In this document: one piece after another, positions 7,413-15,698 of the stretch
Layout of the letters: every line of letters begins with the position of its first letter
How positions within the stretch are numbered: the stretch's first letter is position 1
NCBI GenBank assembly: GCA_937875275.1
Contig: CALNCC010000016.1
Span: forward strand, 1-16,377
Source: an uncultured Dysgonomonas sp.
Lineage (GTDB): Bacteria > Bacteroidota > Bacteroidia > Bacteroidales > Dysgonomonadaceae
Length of the DNA stretch: 16,377 nt
Reading direction: 5' to 3'
Position numbers and translations under genes: made by a program
The notes under the pieces: model-generated
What the model was told of the DNA's origin: nothing
Database searches by the model: none
What the model saw: only the letters and a program-made list of their open reading frames with translations

Positions 7413-7420
7413 TACTTTTG
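7413..7420 (+). promoter_or_regulatory. -7 box for the membrane protein-acetyltransferase pair
   Basis: TACTTTTG is an exact TAnnTTTG match. A T-rich stretch ending near 7390, about 21 bases upstream, may serve as the -33 element. Transcription would begin near 7427, which rules against starting the downstream gene at the earlier ATG (7361) and favours 7448. Confidence 0.55.
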
Positions 7421-7447
7421 GAGTTAAACACCAAAAGAGATATAATT

Positions 7448-7888
7448 ATGGTAACTAAAAGTTCAGTTTCAAAGTTCTTTCGCCGATTTCTTATTGTTAT
7501 CGGTTTAGGCTTATTGGTTTTCGGATACGTTTGGTTCTATGTTCCGTTCAGCGATGAAGGGGTAAAAGCCGGAGTACTGAACAATGTAAAACATAAGGGG
7601 ATCATCTTTAAAACATACGAAGGAGAGTTGATACAATCCGGATTTCGACCGGGTCAACAAGGATTGCAATCCAATGAGTTTTCTTTCTCGGTGGAGAACG
7701 AAGATTTGGCGCGCAGGCTGATGAGGATGAGTGGACAACACGTCAAATTACATTACAAAGAATATTATGGCAAACTGCCTTGGAGAGGATATTCTCAATT
7801 TGTAGTAGACAGCATTTTCGAAGTCAGCCCCGTTGAAGTACAACCGGAAGAAGAATTACCCCCTGCGGTCAATATAGAGAGTATATGA
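7448..7888 (+). CDS. Single-pass membrane protein of unknown function
   Basis: The 146-residue protein has a basic N-terminus (SKFFRRF), one hydrophobic segment at about residues 13-33 (FLIVIGLGLLVFGYVWFYVPF), and a soluble domain likely outside the cytoplasm. The pattern FSDEGVKAGVLNNVKHKGIIF, then KTYEGEL, recalls a small conserved Bacteroidetes family that databases sometimes label 6-phosphogluconate dehydrogenase in error; no such enzyme domain is present. I chose the ATG at 7448 over an in-frame ATG at 7361 because a promoter box lies between them and the membrane segment then sits at the N-terminus. Its stop overlaps the next gene's start (ATGA), so the two are translationally coupled. 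Function unknown. Confidence 0.8.
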   Translation: MVTKSSVSKFFRRFLIVIGLGLLVFGYVWFYVPFSDEGVKAGVLNNVKHKGIIFKTYEGELIQSGFRPGQQGLQSNEFSFSVENEDLARRLMRMSGQHVKLHYKEYYGKLPWRGYSQFVVDSIFEVSPVEVQPEEELPPAVNIESI

Positions 7889-8397
7889 TACGAGATGTGC
7901 GCCTCTCCGATGCGAAATCTATTACGGAAATATACAATCATTACATTAACAATACGATTATAACCTTTGAAGACAAACCTATTGATGCGTCCGAGACTCA
8001 AAGACGAATAACAAAGGTGCACAAAAAAGGCTATCCCTATATTGTGCTCGAAGAGGATGGTGTGCTGATCGGATATGCCTATGTCGACAATTGGCGAGAG
8101 CGGGTAGCATATGATATCACACTGGAAACAAGCATATACCTCGAACATTCGTACATAGGGCGAGGAGCAGGAACAGCCTTGTACCGAGAATTAGTAAATA
8201 GATCACGAGAGATAGGCATTCATTCGTTGATAGGGGTAATCTCTCTCCCCAATGACGAGAGCCTTAAACTTCATAAAAAGACAGGATTCAAAAGGGTAGG
8301 AACATTCGAAAAGGTAGGCTTCACCGGCACCTTGTTCTTGTTTGGTGATTCTGTCAACACCTTGATTGATGTCGATTTCTGGCAATTGATACTGTGA
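7885..8397 (+). CDS. GNAT acetyltransferase, phosphinothricin-acetyltransferase type
   Basis: The 170-residue protein belongs to the GNAT superfamily and transfers acetyl from acetyl-CoA. The N-terminus IRDVRLSDAKSITEIYNHYI and the TIITFEDKP segment are typical of the Pat/Bar subgroup. The acetyl-CoA pyrophosphate loop is IGRGAGTAL (91-99), and LPNDESLKLHKKTGFKRVGTF (121-141) is the usual motif B region. Family members normally end with a short GFKFGRW-like stretch before D-V-x-FWQL; here roughly ten extra residues (TGTLFLFGDS, 147-156) lie between KVGF and IDVDFWQLIL. The true substrate is unknown: many members acetylate amino-acid analogues such as methionine sulfone. It overlaps the upstream membrane-protein gene by four bases. 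Confidence 0.9.
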   Translation: MIRDVRLSDAKSITEIYNHYINNTIITFEDKPIDASETQRRITKVHKKGYPYIVLEEDGVLIGYAYVDNWRERVAYDITLETSIYLEHSYIGRGAGTALYRELVNRSREIGIHSLIGVISLPNDESLKLHKKTGFKRVGTFEKVGFTGTLFLFGDSVNTLIDVDFWQLIL

Positions 8398-8415
8398 TCT
8401 TTTAGCCTTTACGAT

Positions 8416-9639
8416 CTATAAATCCAACCTTCGTCTGAGGCTGGATATCGGGTACAGGATAGCCGAGATGCTCACAATATTTACCGTAAAGAACGTAACC
8501 ACAACATCTCTCCATTCCACCTTTACCGGATAAGAGTCCACAACAAATGCACCGGGTGTTGCACCAAGCGACAATAGTCCGAAATGTTCTTGAGCAAGGC
8601 ATATTATCAGTCCGAGAATGATTCCCAGTACAGCTCCTGTGAGAGAAATAATCAGTCCTTCGTTGAAAAATATACCGGATATGAAGTTCTTATTCGCGCC
8701 CATGCTACGCAGTATTCCTATGTCGTCCGTCTTCTCAAGAATCAGCAATGTAAGCGATCCCACAACGTTAAACACGGCTACGATAAGCACAAGAGTGAGG
8801 ATGAGATAGACAACCGCTTTCTCGGTTTCTACCATTTTATAGATTTCGCGTTGTTGTTCAAAACGATCTTGAACCTCAAAATCGTCTCCAAGCAGAGCCT
8901 GTATCTTTGGCGCTACTATTTCGGACAATGCTCCCGACTTAAGTTTTATGTCTAACGATGTTACTTGATCTTCATAGTTCAGCAGTTCGCGAGCAAGGTC
9001 AATAGAGACAATCAGCAGGTTATCATCATATTTCTCCTGATTGATCGTAAATACGCCACTCAGAAATACCTCGCGGGAGACAAAAGCATTGGTCGGATTC
9101 GCCATGTTTATTTTTACGTCTCTTTTAGGGAGGTAGATGTACATCGGAGTGATGTATTTGGGTCGCACATTCAACTTGCGGGCAACTCCCCATCCCACAA
9201 TGGCAAAGTCGAAATCCCCTTCGCGCAAGGCATATTCTCCGTCGATCAGCCAGTTGGCACTATCTACCATCTGCTTGTAGTCGGAAGAAACACCCTTGAG
9301 TAAAACAGCCTCCTGATTGTCGCCAAAAGCAAGCATCACATTTTCTTCGAGCGATTGAGAAATGAACTCTATATCAGACAAATTCTTTAATTCGTCGAAT
9401 GCAGCTCCTGTGGGAGAGAACACCTTCCCTTTGGCGGGAATGATCTTCAACTCGGGATCCATCAAGCTGAAGGAAGAAGATGCGATGTATGTGAATCCAT
9501 TGAATATAGATAGCAAAATGAGCATGGCTGCTGTGGCAACCAATATCCCACAGACTGATATGGAAGAGATCACATTGACTACATTATGCGATTTCTTCGA
9601 AAAAAGATACCTCTTCGCTATGTTGAAAGAAAGGCTCAA
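8416..9639 (-). CDS. LolC/LolE-type ABC transporter permease
   Basis: The 407-residue inner-membrane protein has the FtsX/MacB-type permease layout: one helix near residues 22-48, a large extracytoplasmic domain (about 50-270), then helices near 275-302, 322-350 and 377-397. The sequence LLILEKTDDIGILRSMGA (298-315) is the hallmark of LolC/LolE, which with the LolD ATPase release lipoproteins from the inner membrane. No ATPase gene adjoins it, so the ATPase must be encoded elsewhere. The start is a TTG four bases after the rbfA stop; the frame is closed upstream by a stop and has no ATG before this point, so translation probably depends on coupling to rbfA. It converges on the acetyltransferase gene with only 18 bases between. 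Confidence 0.88.
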   Translation of the reverse strand: MSLSFNIAKRYLFSKKSHNVVNVISSISVCGILVATAAMLILLSIFNGFTYIASSSFSLMDPELKIIPAKGKVFSPTGAAFDELKNLSDIEFISQSLEENVMLAFGDNQEAVLLKGVSSDYKQMVDSANWLIDGEYALREGDFDFAIVGWGVARKLNVRPKYITPMYIYLPKRDVKINMANPTNAFVSREVFLSGVFTINQEKYDDNLLIVSIDLARELLNYEDQVTSLDIKLKSGALSEIVAPKIQALLGDDFEVQDRFEQQREIYKMVETEKAVVYLILTLVLIVAVFNVVGSLTLLILEKTDDIGILRSMGANKNFISGIFFNEGLIISLTGAVLGIILGLIICLAQEHFGLLSLGATPGAFVVDSYPVKVEWRDVVVTFFTVNIVSISAILYPISSLRRRLDL

Positions 9640-9643
9640 GGCT

Positions 9644-9994
9644 TTATTCTTCTTTTTTGTCCGAATTTAATAAACGATCTATGTTTTCGAGATAATCTAA
9701 CGAATCGTCTAAGAAAAAATTTAGTTCGGGTATAACTCTCAGCTGCTTGCCAAGACGTTGTCCCAAATCGAAACGGAGAGCCTTGATGTTCGCCTTGATA
9801 TTGGTCAGCAGCTCTTTGCCTCTCTCCGACGGAAATATGCTCAGATAAATCTTTGCATATCCCAGATCGGGGCTTACCCGCACCGAACTTACCGAGATCA
9901 GCACTCCACCCATTTGTTTGGTCTGGAGCAGAAATATCTCGCTCATTTCTTTCTGAATCAGTCGATTGATCTTTTGTTGTCTGGTTGAATCCAT
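9644..9994 (-). CDS. rbfA: Ribosome-binding factor A
   Basis: This 116-residue cytoplasmic protein binds the 30S subunit and helps mature the 5' end of 16S rRNA, notably in the cold. The N-terminus RQQKINRLIQKEMSEIF, the strand VLISVSSVRVSPDLGYAKIYLSIF and the RVIPELNFFLDDSLDY segment, with the VxVSPDL and P-E-L-x-F-x-x-D pattern, are diagnostic of RbfA with its single KH-like domain. Length is normal. It is followed after four bases by the LolE-type permease and has a TACCTTTG promoter box 36 bases before its start. Confidence 0.95.
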   Translation of the reverse strand: MDSTRQQKINRLIQKEMSEIFLLQTKQMGGVLISVSSVRVSPDLGYAKIYLSIFPSERGKELLTNIKANIKALRFDLGQRLGKQLRVIPELNFFLDDSLDYLENIDRLLNSDKKEE

Positions 9995-10030
9995 ATATTG
10001 TTACTATGTATTTATGTTCACTAAAGGTAA

Positions 10031-10038
10031 CAAAGGTA
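10031..10038 (-). promoter_or_regulatory. -7 box for rbfA-permease
   Basis: The minus strand reads TACCTTTG, an exact TAnnTTTG. It lies in a tandem duplication of AAAGGTAAC (10024-10032 and 10033-10041), so a second copy of the box is partly repeated downstream. No clear TTTG is seen at the -33 distance. Confidence 0.5.
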
Positions 10039-10111
10039 ACACATTTTTAATTTGATGATAAGTTAATTTGAAAATATGCAAATACACTATTGTTTCATTC
10101 GACAACCGAAA

Positions 10112-12235
10112 TCATTTTTTCATCGACAGTTGCACCCGCTTGCGAGATTGGTCGACAGACAAGACCTTCACCTCCACCTGTTGATGGATAGATACAATCT
10201 CGTTGGGGTCGGACACAAATCTGTCGGCAAGTTCAGAGATATGCACCAATCCGTTTTCTTTGATGCCTACATCGACAAAGCAGCCAAAGTTGGTAATATT
10301 GGTTACGATGCCGGGCAATATCATCCCTTCTTTCAGGTCTTCGATAGTACGTATATTGGCATCGAACTGAAACACTTTGATGTCGCTGCGTGGGTCGAGA
10401 CCCGGTTTGTCGAGTTCGTCCATTATGTCGGTCAATGTCGGCATTCCCACTGCATCGTCTACATAATGGTTGAGGTCAATCGCTTTTTTCAGTTCCTTAT
10501 TTGTTATCAATTCTTTTACCGAACTTTTGAGATCTTTAGCCATTTGCTCTACAATACGATAACTCTCGGGATGCACTGCCGAATTGTCGAGTGGATTATC
10601 GGCATCGGGTATCCGCAAGAATCCCGCCGACTGCTCGAATGCTTTTTCTCCCATGCGGGCAACTTTCATCAATTCTCTCCGCGAGGCAAATGCTCCGTTC
10701 TGACTGCGATAATCTACAATATTCTGTGCGAGCACAGGACCTAATCCCGAAATATATGTCAGCAAATGTTTGCTTGCCGTGTTCACATTTACACCTACAA
10801 GGTTGACACAGCTTTCCACCGTCTGATCGAGCGACCGTTTCAGCTTTGCCTGATCTACATCGTGCTGATATTGCCCCACACCTATCGATTTAGGGTCGAT
10901 TTTCACCAATTCGGCAAGTGGGTCCATCAGGCGGCGACCGATAGACACAGCACCACGCACGGTAACGTCGTAGCTCGGAAATTCTTCTCGCCCTACTTTC
11001 GATGCCGAATAGATAGATGCCCCATTCTCGCTGACAACGAAAACTTTCACTTCTTTTTCGTATCGCAGATTGGTAATAAAACGTTCCGTTTCGCGGCTTG
11101 CTGTTCCATTGCCAATAGCTATGGCATCTATATTGTAAGTTGTAACCAGTTTTACAATTTTGTTCCCGGCTTTCACAAATTCGTTTTGCGGCGAATGAGG
11201 ATAGATTGTCTCATTGTGCAACAGACCGCCTTCTGCATCGAGGCAAACGATCTTGCATCCGGTACGATAACCGGGGTCGATGCCCAGCACCCGTTTTTGC
11301 CCTAACGGGGGAGCAAGCAGCAATTGCCTTGCATTCTGCACAAATACGTTTATCGCCTCTTCGTCGGCTTTCTCCTTTGCTTGTGCAACGGATTCGGTCT
11401 CAATAGAGGGTTTCAGCAGGCGTTTGTACGAATCCTTGATCGCCGTTTTCAGATAAAGAGTTGTCTCATTATCCGATTTTATATATTGTTTCTCTATTCG
11501 TTCTATCGCAGAAGCTTCGTCGGGAGAAATGTCGATGCGTAGAATGCCTTCCTTCTCGCCACGCAGCAAGGCTAATAACCGATGCGATGAACAACGGTAT
11601 AGTGGTTCGGCAAAATCGAAATAATCGCGAAATTTATCGCCTTCTTCCTCTTTTCCTTTTGCTACCTTAGACGTAATCACGGCATCTCGGCGAAAGATAT
11701 TTCTTATCGTATTGCGGGTATATTCATTTTCGTTGATCCACTCGGCTATGATGTCGCATGCTCCGCTCAATGCTTCTTGCGTATCTTTCACGTCGCCTTT
11801 GACAAATGTGCATGCCTTTTCCTCAACATCTATATTATGCTGAGCCATTACCAGTTTTGCCAACCCTTCCAGTCCCTTCTTCCGTGCCATTTCGGCTCTG
11901 GTTTGTCGTTTCGGTTTGAAGGGGAGATAGATATCCTCGAGTTCGGTGCTGTTCCAGCAGCTTTCGATGCGTCCTTTCAGTTCATCGGTGAGCTTGTCTT
12001 GCTCTTCTATCACTTTCAGTATGGTCGTTTTGCGCTTTACCAGCTCGTTCAACTTGTCATACCACTCTTTGATGTCGCCGATCTGCACTTCGTCCAGCCC
12101 TCCTGTAACTTCTTTGCGATAGCGACTTATAAAAGGTATTGTAGCTCCGCTATCAAGCAGAGCTACAGTTTTTCCGACTTGCCCCTCCCTCACGTTGAGG
12201 GTAGTTGCAATTATATTATTGATTGTTTGAGACAT
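10112..12235 (-). CDS. tex: Tex family RNA-binding protein (YhgF-like)
   Basis: Tex is a conserved cytoplasmic nucleic-acid-binding protein associated with transcription. The 707 residues show the family order: a helical N-terminal region with GATIPFISRYRKEVTGGLDE (30-49) and EDIYLPFKPKRQTRA (100-114), a YqgF/RNase H-like domain beginning RVLGIDPGYRTGCK (315-328), helix-hairpin-helix elements around ISGLGPVLAQNIV (495-507), and a C-terminal S1 domain (about 637-705, GIVTNITNFGCFVDVG). It is slightly shorter than E. coli YhgF (773). It starts four bases after the stop of the TolC-type gene, so it is almost certainly on the efflux-cassette transcript. It may also have its own promoter inside the upstream gene, which I cannot identify. 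Confidence 0.95.
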   Translation of the reverse strand: MSQTINNIIATTLNVREGQVGKTVALLDSGATIPFISRYRKEVTGGLDEVQIGDIKEWYDKLNELVKRKTTILKVIEEQDKLTDELKGRIESCWNSTELEDIYLPFKPKRQTRAEMARKKGLEGLAKLVMAQHNIDVEEKACTFVKGDVKDTQEALSGACDIIAEWINENEYTRNTIRNIFRRDAVITSKVAKGKEEEGDKFRDYFDFAEPLYRCSSHRLLALLRGEKEGILRIDISPDEASAIERIEKQYIKSDNETTLYLKTAIKDSYKRLLKPSIETESVAQAKEKADEEAINVFVQNARQLLLAPPLGQKRVLGIDPGYRTGCKIVCLDAEGGLLHNETIYPHSPQNEFVKAGNKIVKLVTTYNIDAIAIGNGTASRETERFITNLRYEKEVKVFVVSENGASIYSASKVGREEFPSYDVTVRGAVSIGRRLMDPLAELVKIDPKSIGVGQYQHDVDQAKLKRSLDQTVESCVNLVGVNVNTASKHLLTYISGLGPVLAQNIVDYRSQNGAFASRRELMKVARMGEKAFEQSAGFLRIPDADNPLDNSAVHPESYRIVEQMAKDLKSSVKELITNKELKKAIDLNHYVDDAVGMPTLTDIMDELDKPGLDPRSDIKVFQFDANIRTIEDLKEGMILPGIVTNITNFGCFVDVGIKENGLVHISELADRFVSDPNEIVSIHQQVEVKVLSVDQSRKRVQLSMKK

Positions 12236-12239
12236 TTTT

Positions 12240-13721
12240 TTATTCTATCGGACGGTCGTTTTCAAAATCATAAAACGTTTTTCTTTTCAGATCGGACAAG
12301 GATAGCTGATACTTCATATATGCGTCCAGATGGCTCTGATAAGTTGAGTTCAGCCGGTTTCTTTCTTGAGCAAATGTCTCACTGTTGATATCCCCTTCGG
12401 TGTAGCGGTCGAGCGTGATTTCAAAACTTTTCTCGGCGATAAGGACACTTTTTTCGAGTATCTGCAATCGTTTGAGGTTACTATTGATCTGAGCCACCAA
12501 GTCGCGCACACCAATTTCTATCTGCCGTTCGAGTTCTTCTTTATTATATTCTATTTTCTTCTTCTGAGCCTCAGCAGCACGAACTTTAGCTCTATTTTCG
12601 CCCCAATCCAAAACAGGAACACGAATAGTAAGTCCTACACCGAAATTAGACGGACGATCGCCAAAATCTGTATATGCATTACTTATCGATTTGGTAAAGT
12701 CTGTTCCTATTCCCTGATCTACACCGGCTTTTTCGACATAAGCACTAACACTTGCTTTGACCATGCCGTTTGCTTTTTGTTGCTTGATGCTAAGATTTTG
12801 AAGTTCGAGCTGAATTTCTTGTTCCCTTATCTCAAGCCTGTTCTTTAGAGCATGTTCAACTGCTTTGTTTACATCAACAAGAAATACTTTGTAATCGCCC
12901 AGATCGCTATTGAGTATAATACTGTCTTGAAGACTGATTCCTATTTCTTGCTTGAACGAGTTTATCGCCGAACTTTGATTCAGCACAGCCATTTCGTAAG
13001 AGTTCTGTGCCGATGCCAAATCGACCTCCATTTGCAATGCTTCTACTTCAGGTATAATTCCGGCAGCAAATTTCTTTTGCGATATTTCATACACCTCTTT
13101 TTGTCTATCAAGGTTTATTTTAGCAATCTCAGTACTTTTCTGCCCCGACAATAGGATGTAATATGCATTACTTACTTTGTATACTAAATCCAGATCTGAC
13201 CTTTTCAGTGATTTTGTCGTCTGCTCATAGCTCAATTTTGCTCTTTTCAGCGACGATCTGATATTGTTATAACCATAGAAGGCATCGAGAGGTTGTTCCA
13301 GTCCTATTCGTGTTCTCACGTTAGATGAACGACGATTAGCGTCAAACTCTTTCAGATTGGAAACTCGATTGTTTATAAATATCTGTCCATCGGTAGGTAA
13401 TGGCTGACTGATAGTTAACCCACCTGCATAGTTCAATTGTTTAACAGAGTAGTACGAAACACCCGATGTATCTTCCCTGCTACGAATCTCTTCCGAGAAC
13501 TGAGGAGTTGTCAGGTCTAAGTCGATATGCGTTTTCAGTGCACTGGTCGCCGATTTGAGGTTAAACTCTGATATCTTGATATCTTGTTCGAGCCTCAACA
13601 TCTCGAAACTTTGCTTTTTCGCAATATCAATACTTTTATCTAATGTAAGATTATGTATCTGCTGGGCTTGTGCCGAACAGAATACAAACAACAGTGCAGA
13701 CGCTAAAAATATCTTTCTCAT
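12240..13721 (-). CDS. TolC-type outer-membrane efflux protein
   Basis: This 493-residue outer-membrane factor should form the exit channel of the neighbouring pump. The chosen ATG gives a clear signal peptide, MRKIFLASALLFVFCSAQA, with cleavage after Ala19; an in-frame ATG 11 codons upstream would overlap the ATPase gene and blur the signal. The mature protein shows two OEP repeats of long amphipathic helices with the usual features: LTLDKSIDIAKKQSFEM at the start, NAYYILLSGQKSTEIAK in repeat one, VPVLDWGENRAKVRAAEAQ (the family's P-LDWG-R motif) and LERQIEIGVRDLVAQI in repeat two. It follows the ATPase gene by 16 bases and precedes tex by four. Confidence 0.92.
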   Translation of the reverse strand: MRKIFLASALLFVFCSAQAQQIHNLTLDKSIDIAKKQSFEMLRLEQDIKISEFNLKSATSALKTHIDLDLTTPQFSEEIRSREDTSGVSYYSVKQLNYAGGLTISQPLPTDGQIFINNRVSNLKEFDANRRSSNVRTRIGLEQPLDAFYGYNNIRSSLKRAKLSYEQTTKSLKRSDLDLVYKVSNAYYILLSGQKSTEIAKINLDRQKEVYEISQKKFAAGIIPEVEALQMEVDLASAQNSYEMAVLNQSSAINSFKQEIGISLQDSIILNSDLGDYKVFLVDVNKAVEHALKNRLEIREQEIQLELQNLSIKQQKANGMVKASVSAYVEKAGVDQGIGTDFTKSISNAYTDFGDRPSNFGVGLTIRVPVLDWGENRAKVRAAEAQKKKIEYNKEELERQIEIGVRDLVAQINSNLKRLQILEKSVLIAEKSFEITLDRYTEGDINSETFAQERNRLNSTYQSHLDAYMKYQLSLSDLKRKTFYDFENDRPIE

Positions 13722-13737
13722 CTTATTATCGAGTGGT

Positions 13738-14442
13738 TTAAGGTTGTTGTACATTTTTAATATTAGGGTTCGCCTGATCGGAATAGATCAGTCCATCACG
13801 TATATATATATTGCGATGCGCATAATCGGCAATTTCCGATTCATGAGTAATAAGAATAATGGTATTACCCTCTTTATAAAGCTCTTCGAACAGGGTCATA
13901 ATTTCTTTTCCTGTTTTGGTATCGAGGGCACCCGTAGGCTCATCTGCCAATAGTATGCCCGGCTTGGTAACCAGTGCCCGAGCGATGGCTACACGCTGGC
14001 GTTGCCCCCCACTCAGTTCGCTGGGTTTGTGGTGCATACGATCGGTAAGCCCGACACGCTCTAATGCCTCTAAAGCTCTTTCGCGTCGTTCTTGTGCTGT
14101 TTTGCCTGCATAGACAAGCGGAAGCTCTACATTTTGCAAAGCATTGAGACGAGGCAGGAGATTGAAATTCTGGAAGATGAATCCGATTTCCTTGTTTCGC
14201 ATTATCGACAGTTCGTCATCGTTGAGTGTGCTCACATCTACGTCTTTGAACAAATAATTGCCTGTGGTAGGAGTGTCCAAACATCCGAGAATATTCATCA
14301 ACGTCGATTTGCCCGACCCCGAAGGCCCCATGATGGATACGTATTCGTTTTTGCCTATCTTGAGATTGATGTCGTGCAATACAGGTATCTCCGTATCTCC
14401 TAACGAATAGCTTTTTGTAAGTTGTTTTATTTCGATTAGCAT
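13738..14442 (-). CDS. MacB/LolD-type ABC transporter ATPase
   Basis: This 234-residue cytoplasmic ATP-binding subunit powers the adjacent permease. Motifs: Walker A GPSGSGKST (39-47), Q-loop FQNFNLLPRLNALQNVELP (90-108), ABC signature LSGGQ (143-147), Walker B ILLADEPTGALD (163-174) and switch histidine His200. The NFNLLPRL and ADEPTGALD wording is typical of the MacB/LolD/YknY group. It lies ten bases after the permease gene and 16 before the TolC-type gene. In Proteobacterial MacB the ATPase and permease are fused; here they are separate proteins, as in the YknYZ type. Confidence 0.96.
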   Translation of the reverse strand: MLIEIKQLTKSYSLGDTEIPVLHDINLKIGKNEYVSIMGPSGSGKSTLMNILGCLDTPTTGNYLFKDVDVSTLNDDELSIMRNKEIGFIFQNFNLLPRLNALQNVELPLVYAGKTAQERRERALEALERVGLTDRMHHKPSELSGGQRQRVAIARALVTKPGILLADEPTGALDTKTGKEIMTLFEELYKEGNTIILITHESEIADYAHRNIYIRDGLIYSDQANPNIKNVQQP

Positions 14443-14452
14443 AATATCTGTT

Positions 14453-15691
14453 TTATTCGTAACGTATTGAGTCTACCGGTTTCAGATTTGCCGCATTTTT
14501 TGCCGGCAAGTATCCAAAGCTGATGCCGACAATAACCGAGAAGGCAAATGCAAGCAAGATAGAGTAAGGACGTATGTATGTGCTGACATCGGTGAACAGG
14601 CTGACCGACACCGAGAGGGTTACCCCCAGCAAGACTCCTATTAGTCCACCCGTTATACTGATGGCGACAGCCTCGGTTACAAACTGGCTCATAATATCGG
14701 CTTTGCGTGCACCTATCGACCGTCGTATACCAATCTCACGAGTTCGTTCCATAACGGTTGCAAGCATGATATTCATGATACCTATCCCCCCTACGACTAA
14801 GGATATGGCTGCAATCGCTCCTAAGAGGAAGTTGTATATCTGGCGTTCTTTTTCTTCTTGTTTCAGCAATTCGTAAGGAATGACAATGCTATAATCTTCA
14901 TTGTTGAAATGATGTCTTTTCAGAATCTCATTTATCAGTTTAGAAGACTCAACCAATCGTCCCGAATTGTCGATCTGTATTGTGATCTGCTGTATCTGAC
15001 TCGCTAACTGGTTTTGTGGTGGAAAGCGATTGAGAAACATCGACAACGGCACATAAACGTCAGTGTTCAGGTCTCTGGCTGCCAGTTCGCCAACAGTCTC
15101 AGTAAAGATAGCTTTCGACTCCAGCACTCCGATAACTGCGAGCCACTGGTCTTCTATCTTTATCATCTTGCCTATCGGGTCTTCGTTCAGAAATAGCGTT
15201 CCTGCAACTCCTGCTCCCAATACACAGGCTTTATACTTTTGGTTGTAGTGTTTTTCCGATATAAATTCGCCTTTCCCGATGTTATAGTTCATCATCTTGA
15301 GATACTCGGGACTAATGCCAATGACTGTCGATTTCACTGATTTGTCGGTGTACTTAACTTCCGTACTTGTTTCGGCTTGGCAAGCAACACGGTCGACCCC
15401 CGGCACTATTTCTTTTATCGCTGCGCCATCTTGTATAGACAAACCCTGCGAAAATTTCGCTCTTACTTCTTCGAGTTCGGCATCCGACATTGTCTTTTCG
15501 CGAACGATAATATTGTTTACCCCCAAGTCTTGATATTTAGCTATGGCTTCACGTTTTGCCCCTTCCCCTATCGAAAGCATTGCAATCACGGATGCCACAC
15601 CGAATATTATCCCCAACATGGTGAGGAATGACCGAAACTTGTGATCGGCTAAGCCTCTGATTGCTAAACGTACGTTTTCTTCAAACTGCAT
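14453..15691 (-). CDS. MacB-type ABC transporter permease
   Basis: The 412-residue inner-membrane protein has a first helix near residues 22-42, a periplasmic domain (about 45-283, MacB_PCD type), then helices near 285-312, 335-363 and 375-395 (FtsX domain). SFLTMLGIIFGVASVIAMLS (21-40), GGIGIMNIMLATVMERTREI (301-320) and GIRRSIGARKADI (321-333) are hallmarks of MacB permeases. It starts seven bases after the adaptor gene stops and is followed by the ATPase. With them and the TolC-type protein it should form a tripartite pump that drives periplasmic or membrane substrates across the outer membrane; macrolides, peptides or lipids are possible, and the substrate cannot be read from the sequence. 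Confidence 0.95.
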   Translation of the reverse strand: MQFEENVRLAIRGLADHKFRSFLTMLGIIFGVASVIAMLSIGEGAKREAIAKYQDLGVNNIIVREKTMSDAELEEVRAKFSQGLSIQDGAAIKEIVPGVDRVACQAETSTEVKYTDKSVKSTVIGISPEYLKMMNYNIGKGEFISEKHYNQKYKACVLGAGVAGTLFLNEDPIGKMIKIEDQWLAVIGVLESKAIFTETVGELAARDLNTDVYVPLSMFLNRFPPQNQLASQIQQITIQIDNSGRLVESSKLINEILKRHHFNNEDYSIVIPYELLKQEEKERQIYNFLLGAIAAISLVVGGIGIMNIMLATVMERTREIGIRRSIGARKADIMSQFVTEAVAISITGGLIGVLLGVTLSVSVSLFTDVSTYIRPYSILLAFAFSVIVGISFGYLPAKNAANLKPVDSIRYE

Positions 15692-15698
15692 GGTTCAA

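Noticed and set aside
10076..10744. Long plus-strand open frame of 222 codons opposite tex
   Set aside because: It is antisense to the conserved 3' part of tex, and its product is rich in His, Phe, Tyr and Cys as expected from a mirrored frame. Tex has clear domains on the other strand.
11777..12388. Plus-strand open frame of 203 codons across the tex-TolC junction
   Set aside because: It overlaps two well-supported genes in antisense and shows no recognisable motif or promoter.
13722..13754. Upstream ATG for the TolC-type gene at 13754
   Set aside because: It would overlap the ATPase gene and put 11 residues ahead of a textbook signal peptide; the ATG at 13721 fits better.
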